Below are positions 57,280 to 64,000 of a DNA stretch of 64,000 nt, piece after piece; the stretch's first letter is position 1, and every line of letters starts with the position of its first letter. A program made the translations under genes and the position numbers. Under the pieces are notes generated by a model. The model was not told the DNA's origin. It made no database searches and saw nothing but the letters and a program-made list of their open reading frames with translations. The stretch spans positions 3,322,929 through 3,386,928 of the forward strand of contig NC_039362.1 in NCBI RefSeq assembly GCF_003573695.1, read 5' to 3'. The DNA is from Papaver somniferum (Eukaryota; Streptophyta; Magnoliopsida; Ranunculales; Papaveraceae).

Positions 57280-58430
57280 CCAACACCGACAGAAAGATGT
57301 GATATCTTTTGTCATGACCAAGCATGTGGAGGCCATTTCAGTGCCAAGAAAACCGCTGCAAAGATCTTGCAGTGTGGATTCTATTGGCCATCATTGTTCA
57401 AGGATTGCCATGATTATTGTGTTGCTTGTGAACGCTGTCAAAAGCTAGGAAGCATTTCGAGGAGAAACATGATGCCATTGAACCCCATTTTGATTGTGGA
57501 GATTTTTGATGTTTGGGGGATCGACTTCATGGGTCCATTCCCATTCTGACGGTAGTTGTACATCCTAGTCGCAGTTGATTACGTTTCTAAGTGGGTAGAA
57601 GCCATAGCAACCAGAACAAATGACCACAAGGTGGTACTTTCATTTCTAAAGGAAACATATTTGCACACGTTTTGGTACCCCTAGAGCTATCATCAGTGAC
57701 GGCGGTTCACATTTTCGTAACAAGTACTTTGAGTCTTTAGTACGCAAGTATGGCATAACTCACAAGGTTGCTACTCCGTACCACCCTCAGACTAGTGGAC
57801 AAGTGAAGTTTCTAATAGGGAAATTAAGCACATTCTGAGAAGACGGTCAACCCGTCTAGGAAAGATTGGTCATTAAGATTGAATGATGCTTTGTGGGCCT
57901 ATAGAACAGCTTATAAGACACCAATTGGCATGTCCCCCTATCGTCTAGTGTATGGAAAGCCGTGCCATCTACCTGTGGAATTAGAACATCGTGCCTACTG
58001 GGCAATCAAGAGCTGAACTTTCTCTGGACGAAGCTGGAATTCAAAGGAAACTTCAACTCAACGAGTTGGAAGAATTGAGAAATGAGGCTTATGACAGTGC
58101 CAAGCTGTACAAGCAGAAGATGAAGATGTTTCATGACAAGCGTATTCTACGCAAATCCTTCACTCCTGGTCAGAAAGTCTTGCTGTATGACTCCCGATTA
58201 CATCTTTTTCCAGGAAAACTGCGTTCCAGATGGAAGGGTCCGTACCTAGTACGCACAGTTTTTCCTCATGGAGCTGTAGAGTGGAGGATGTCTCCAACAA
58301 GAACGTTTTCAAAGTCAACGGGCAGAGATTAAAGCCATTCCTTGAGCCATTTCCACCCGACATTGAAACAACCAACCTGGAGGACCCGTCTATGTGGACT
58401 AAACTGGTCCACTCTTTCCCTAAATAACCA
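57280..58430 (+). pseudogene. Element 2 integrase, frameshifted
   Basis: Zinc-binding part CHDQACGGHFSAKKT...CVACERCQK (57310-57450). Core D in VWGIDFMGPFPF, then a stop near 57548. The second D is in AIISDGGSHF (about 57690-57715). The third motif reads TSGQVKF where the family has GQVE, because of a probable one-base loss, so the catalytic Glu is destroyed. Downstream pieces: [24 protein letters not shown], [20 protein letters not shown] and [15 protein letters not shown]. Inactive. Confidence 0.85.
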
Positions 58431-58851
58431 AAAAGTTTTCCAAATGTTTCCCCTAAAAACCAAAATTTTTCTTTTCCCATCAAACCAAATGTCTCCCACA
58501 AAACCAAATTTTTCCAAAAGTCCAATCCCATTAAAAACCAAATTTTCTTGTAGATAATGTGTTAGTTAAATTTCCTTTTGTATATATTTTGTGCTCATCC
58601 ATTGTGACTCCTAATGATGGATTTTTGCCTTGAAACGGAGTTTTAATCGAGCTTTCGCCGTACAATCGGGTATTCTCTCTCCTTTTACTCTACTCAGCAT
58701 GTTCCTCTTCATATATTGTTTTATAATTCTTTCCATGTTTTGAAACATTGAGGACAATGTTTAGTTTAGGTTTGGGGGTATAGAGTAGATACCATGATAA
58801 ATTGCCATAATGAAAACGAACTCCATCTTTTTGAAAAAATTGAAAAATTCC

Positions 58852-58883
<32 letters not shown>

Positions 58884-59504
58884 AGTATTTATCAATCCCA
58901 TCATCTCTTGTTCCAAAAATAAAAAGAGATTTGTCAATGTAAATAAGAGTCATGTAAATAGTTATCTTTTGTATTTCGTTGTAATAAGCAAGGAAGGGTG
59001 TATGCCATTGATGTACAACGCGAAAAATTGTGAAATACCTCCAACTCATTCACAATTCTCGTAAAGTCCGGACAGCTAGCTAGATTTCGACCTCAGTTCT
59101 TAGCCCGAGAAACTATCTCTTGGTGATTAGTAGTCATAACTTCAGATCTTTCTTTACACATGTGTAGATACACTTTACACTCTTATCACATGTCCTTATT
59201 TGTTATCAGTGCTAGGATTGTGCCTTGACAGCTAGATTGACATCTCCATTTTGCTGTGGGCTTAAACTGTTTTGCACATGTCACATTTGATGGAATCTGA
59301 GCTTATATTTTGACCTAGAACTTTGTAGGTACGTTCTAAGCAAACCTTCACGAGACTTCAACTCGTCCACTAGGGACACTTAGTGGTTTAAAAGGCTTAG
59401 TGCATACGCTAAATGCATTCGAGAGACCAGCGACAATGGTATAGTTAGGATTTCCTTAGTTTTGTTTTACTTGAGGACAAGTAAAATTCAGGTTTGGGGG
59501 TATT
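58431..59504 (+). other. Element 2 3' untranslated region
   Basis: Homologous to Element 1 9290-10721 but lacks the ~0.5 kb between two A-rich tracts; a ~29-base A run at 58852-58880 joins the flanks. Ends with GGTTTGGGGG (59491-59500), the polypurine-like tract, 4 bases before the LTR. Confidence 0.75.
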
Positions 59505-61435
59505 TGATGAGTGCCAAATATTGTATATATTTACCCCTTTTTGTTGGCATTTAACTCATCTTTTGCGCATTAATTCTACATTTTATCACATATCCTGTAT
59601 TTTCATTGCTTTCAAAAATAAATATTTTTCTTACTTAATTTTGCATTTTTAGGCAATAAATAAAGTCTGGATGAATTGCGGAGCGGAATAGAGCATAAAA
59701 GTAGTGAAAAGCCGGGAGGAATTACGCAAGGAAGCCGCGAAGAATGTTGTGCACAAGACCAAGAGGGTAGAAATGGGCTCAAGAAGGAAGAATTGCTCTC
59801 AAAGAAGTTATGGGCCTGACATACCTAAGGCCCAAAACCCTTTCTCAAACCCATTTCCACTACCCAAGCCCGTATCGGATTTCAGCCGTCAGATCAAAGC
59901 ATCTCAGCATCCTACGGTCGCTCCATCATCGCACATCAAACTCCGAAGCTCCCGCTGAACATCGCAACGCCCATCTCCATCTTGGGTCGTCCTTTTCGTT
60001 GCATTCCTCCATCCGACGGTCGCTACCCGCAGCTTCACATCTTATCGTTGGATCTACCTACCATTGTCACATCCTACGGACCAGATCGCGAAACTTCATC
60101 CCTCGCTGTAACCGCTACACACCACAGTACCAAACACCCTATCTACCTACCAAACGCCCCCTTCTTCCCAAATCATCGACCACTCTCTGCCACCCCCATT
60201 TCCAGAACCACCACCACCTGCTCTACCCTGCCACCATCTTCCCCGACCATCTCAGTTCACCTCGAGCCGCTCCTCACCATCTCCCAACACCACAGAGACC
60301 CATACCCACCATTACCTTCCCCCTAGCCTAGAATTCTTATCAAACTCATATCTCTGCATCCTAGGTATGAAGTTGATAAGAAATCTCGAGCTAGGGTCTC
60401 AATTGGAGCGACAGGGAAGCAGAGAAGGCATCGTACAAGCATGGGTTGGAGCTATTTTGGTCAGTATGTAGGGTAATTTTCATTAATTTTAAAAACCCTA
60501 ATTTTCAAATTTGGGGATTATCCCAATTAGGGTTTGTAGAATTAGAATTTCCCTGTAAAAACTATAAATGCATAGGATGTGTGTGGTAGAAAAGCTCTCT
60601 GGCTAGCCAGGAACATTTTATTACATTAATTCTCAATTTTCATTTTGGCAACAGTGTGTGTGTGAAATTGTTTATCAGTTGAATTTTTTTTGTTGGAAGT
60701 TATGTTGGCATTACATTTGTATGCTGTTAGTAACATGTTAGCCATGAGCTAAGTCACATTAGCTAAGGGTTAGATGAAGCCTTAGTGCACAGTTGGGTGG
60801 TGGAGTGTAGGTTGCAATTCTTGTAGAATGAATTGATTGAGAAATGGGGGGAGATTAGTGCTCAACTGTGCTTGTGATTGACTGTTCTGTTAAAAGACAG
60901 TTAATGCTAGGAGTGAATCAGTTGAGCAAGCTGACCATCCTTCCATTCCATGTTTGTATGCCATGGAACTTAGGCAAGCTTGAATTATCACTTAGCTCCA
61001 TTAGGGATAGGAATTTAACCTAGAACTACACTATCTGACTAGGTCATTAGGTGGATTCAGAGCCTTAGTTTATCCCACAATCTCATTTTACAGTCACTTT
61101 CTGTAACTCTTTCTCTATTTTGTTTACTGCCCTCTTAAGTGTTTGTTCACTATTGGTTTATTTTGTGCAACTCCTAGTATGCTGTGCACTGTATGTAGTG
61201 CACTGCTCTCCTCTGCCCTTAGCTTATAGCTTTGGTTATTTCATTGCCATCTTAGTTTCATTTCTACTGTGACTCATTGAACTGCCATCTTTGTCTTGCA
61301 TCCACTGCCTAGTTTAGCCAACTTCAATCACAACCTCCTAATCCCTGTGGAACTGACCCTTCTTACCCACTAGCTACATCTTATCCCTGTATACTTGCAG
61401 GCAAGTTGTGAGCAGTCATTTTTCTCTTCACACCA
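59505..61435 (+). repeat. Element 2 3' LTR
   Basis: 1931 bp, nearly identical to the 5' LTR, followed by GTTAC 61436-61440. Confidence 0.95.
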
Positions 61436-61503
61436 GTTACTATGGCATAGCTCTACGTTCATACCTAAAATGAGCGTATTCCGAGACGTACAACTCCACC
61501 ATC

Positions 61504-61512
61504 TTTTTTTTT
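61504..61512 (-). other. Poly(A) tail of the minus-strand LINE
   Basis: T9 on the plus strand, 21 bp beyond the stop codon at 61533-61535; marks the 3' end of the LINE. Confidence 0.65.
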
Positions 61513-61532
61513 GCTGAGAAACACACCATATA

Positions 61533-64000
61533 TTAAGCAAAGAAAGAGTTACAAATTACATTTAGGTTCACATTCCTAATAAAGGAGTTCAAAAAAAGAG
61601 GAATAGTGACCCAAAAACCCTTAAGACTAACTTTACTAGCATGACGAGCAAGCCTATCAGCTAAGGGATTATTTGCACGCTTTATATACAAGAATTTAAA
61701 AGATGAAGAACTGAAAATAAAACTCCGACAATGTTCGACAAGATCACTGCTTCTCCAAGCTAAACTGATATTGTCTCCATTGTTGTACTGCACAAGCTGA
61801 AGGCAGTCACTAACGAAAGCAACTTCGGAGAGATTCATCTCTTCTGCCCAATAGATGGCCAAAATTAGAGCAGCAGCCTCGACCCCTACTGCATCTGTCA
61901 TCAAACCAAAGTATGAACGCAAACCCTTTACATTCCCTTTAATATCACACCAAATGACACCCAAACCCATCTTATAATACATGTAAGAACCATCAATGAA
62001 CATGAAATGCTCAACCTCAGTTCTAGAGCTCAGACCAACAATAGGAGAAGCATTTGAAAAATGCTGAGGAGAGATGTTCAACCTCAGTTCCAAAATGACC
62101 TTGTTCAAATCAATAGAAATATTCCTAAACAGCACATCACATCTGAGTTTCCAAATATACCACATAACGATCGATCCAATACTAGGCCAGTTAACCTTAA
62201 AGGGGGAAGTACCTAAATGAGTTTCATGACAGTACAAGAAATAGTCATCAATCCAATCCAGGTCTACCGAAACCAAGTGCAGTAGAGAAAGTCCAAACCA
62301 GATATGTTTCGCAACAGAACAATGTATGAACAAATGGATAACAGCTTTTTCATACTGATGACAGAGAGGACATCGAACATCAACTTCAGGATTGTAAAAA
62401 CATACTAGAGAATTAACAGGAAGCGTATAAGCAAAGATTTTCCATAAAAAAATTATTTTGGGTAAACAATCTACTGCCCAGATTTTCCTCCAGAAACAAG
62501 CATCCCCGGGAGAATGAAAATCCTTCATATAAACTCTGTAAGAAGATTTTATTGTGAAATCTCCGTTTACGGTATGAGACCACATCAAGGAATCCCTCTG
62601 ATTAAGGTTAATTCTAATTGCCTCAATCCTAGAGACTTCATCTGCAGAAAAAAAATTGGAAAGAACTCCTTCATTCGAACAACAGTTATTTAAATCCATA
62701 AGATCATTAACAAAAACATAATCAGTATAGGAAGCATGACTGGATACAGGAGGATTTAAATTACCTGGTATCCAGTTAGAAGACTAAATACTATTCGAAG
62801 CCCCATCATTTATTTTAATCACTGTGTTAGCTTTGATAAACTGAATTCCCTTAACTATCCCTTTCCAAATCCAAGATGAGGTGTTAGCCGCTTTGTCTAT
62901 CTCTAGTAAATTTTGGTTCGGAAAATATTTGTCTTTCATCAAGATAGATAGCAAGATATGAGGATTTTTCAATAATCTCCAACCAATCTTACAAATAAAA
63001 ACTCTATTCAAAGCATAAGTATTTCTAATTCCTAAACCACCATTAGACTTAGATTTGCCAATATCTCCCCAAGACCTAAAATAAGCAGCTCTATTAGGGT
63101 TCTTTTTAGACCACCAGAAACAACGTTGTATTGAATCAATTTTCGAAGTAATCTTCTTAGGAAGAGGAAAACAACCCATATAGTACACAGCTAAACTAGA
63201 AAGAACATGCTTAGTAACAATAGTCCTTCCTGCCACATTAATATTAGTCTTCTTGGTAGTACTTAATCTAGAGTAAAGATTATCAACAAGGAAATTGAAA
63301 GAGTTCGATTTGTCCTTACCAACAAAAAGAGGAGATCCTAAATATTTTTCAGAATTAGACAGGAATTTCATTTTAAGAGTTCTGGCTAGAAGTTTAACAT
63401 GTTTATGATGCATCTTCTTACTTGTAATAAAACCCGACTTGTCAAAATTTATGGCCTGACTCGAAGCTTTAGCAAAAATATCTATGACCTTAAGAAGATT
63501 TCTAGCATAAGTAACAGAAGCCTTTAGGAATAGCATACAATCATCAGCAAAAAATAAATGCGAGATGGATGGACTATCCTTTTTAAACCTGAATTCTTGA
63601 ATCAAATTATTCTCTTCAGCATTCAAGAGTAACTTTGACAAAACATCCATACAGAGAATAAAGATGTAATGGGAAAGACAATCCCCCTGCCTGATTCCAC
63701 GAGATGGGAAAAAAGCATCACCAGGAGAACTATTCACTAAAACTGAATACGACATAGTAGTAATACACTGATAAATCATTTTACACCATTCTTTTGAGAA
63801 ACCTAGTTTCTCAAAAACAGCAAGAATGAAAGGCCATTCAAGCCTATCAAAAGCTTTTGATAGATCTAACTTAATAGCAAGAAAACCATTTTTATTATTC
63901 TTCTTTTTCCTTTTAAAAGAGTGCAGAATTTCATGAGTTATTACCACATTGTCATGAATTTGACGGTTAGCAACAAAAGCAGATTGAAAGGGCGACACCA
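61533..64000 (-). pseudogene. L1-type LINE ORF2, 3' two-thirds, one premature stop
   Basis: A single minus-strand frame runs from the window edge (64000) to TAA at 61535-61533, interrupted only by a TAG at 62786-62784 where related proteins have Trp (INDG.S..IW). RT part: SPFQSAFVANRQIHDNVV, KLDLSKAFDRLEW, GIRQGDCLSHYIFILCMD, catalytic FFADDCMLFL (63550-63520 region), then SEKYLGSPLFVGK. After the stop: zf-RVT segment (DACFWRKIWAVDCLPKIIFL ... CPLCHQYEKAVIHLFIHC) and RNase H (FIDGSYMYYKMGLGVIW, D; GVEAAALILAIYWAEEM, E; FVSDCLQLVQ, D; NPLADRLARHA, D). The endonuclease lies beyond the window. ORF2 copies its own RNA into DNA at a nicked site; one point mutation separates this part from an open frame. 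Confidence 0.92.

Larger units (their letters stand above)
50093..61435 (+). mobile_element. Element 2: Athila-like Ty3/gypsy retrotransposon with broken gag-pol
   Basis: 11343 bp: LTRs 50093-52022 and 59505-61435, tRNA-Asp-type PBS 52029-52046, CTG-rich leader, gag, protease, RT, RNase H, integrase, 3' non-coding part, polypurine-like tract. TSD GTTAC. Only about seven differences were noticed between 1.93-kb LTRs (~99.6% identity), so insertion is very recent. Yet gag-pol carries many frameshifts and stops. Confidence 0.95.

Noticed and set aside
58810..59064. Lys-rich frame over the A run in Element 2
   Set aside because: Poly-Lys from poly(A); non-coding 3' region.

Overview
The window is nuclear DNA of a flowering plant, most likely a eudicot. 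The evidence is nested LTR retrotransposons of plant lineages (Athila/Tat-type and chromovirus-type Ty3/gypsy, Ty1/copia), plant L1-type LINEs with RNase H and zf-RVT domains, a hAT transposon, intronless ATL-type RING-H2 genes and a eukaryotic tRNA-Ala. I cannot name the species. More than two thirds of the 64 kb is mobile-element sequence. The confident host genes are two paralogous RING-H2 genes and one tRNA.

Layout. 1-21.6 kb: pieces of two copies of one large-LTR Ty3/gypsy-like family (LTR-A, ends TGTAGATGG...CCATCTACA). The left piece is the 3' end of one copy. It carries an antisense reading frame with a plant mobile domain (1-609, minus) and a 3' LTR (2033-14333). That LTR is split by a complete 9.1 kb element with 2.7 kb LTRs (Element 1, 4256-13399, TSD TGAGC). 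The right piece (17612-21.6 kb) is a 5' LTR plus the start of an internal region. Between them lies a cluster of copia-type LTR pieces in inverted orientation (14334-17611). 21.6-26.4 kb: decayed LTR, LINE and MITE-like sequence. 26.5-27.0 kb: RING-H2 gene 1. 27781-32643: Element 4, a gag-only Tat-like retrotransposon (TSD CCAGT). 32.9-34.1 kb: CATCTT-rich repeats. 35948-38176: a non-autonomous hAT element (TSD ATCCAACC) holding a copia-gag-like fragment. 39935-45261: Element 3, a compact chromovirus-like retrotransposon (TSD GAAGT) with few lesions. 45.8-46.5 kb: decayed copia reverse transcriptase. 47.3-47.8 kb: RING-H2 gene 2, a diverged duplicate of gene 1 including its flanks. 48785-48857: tRNA-Ala(UGC). 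50093-61435: Element 2, an Athila-like retrotransposon (TSD GTTAC) with nearly identical LTRs but a heavily broken gag-pol. 61.5-64.0 kb: the 3' part of an L1 LINE on the minus strand, open except for one stop codon.

How the parts relate. Elements 1 and 2 share the 5' part of the LTR, the primer-binding site, gag and the 3' untranslated end. They look like defective members of one mobilisation group moved in trans. The two LTRs of Element 1 differ sharply in one ~290 bp promoter block although the rest is nearly identical, which suggests gene conversion after insertion. The two RING-H2 loci show that the host segment was duplicated and then pushed ~21 kb apart, mostly by transposon insertions. 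Lineage names rest on recognising protein motifs by eye; no database search was run.
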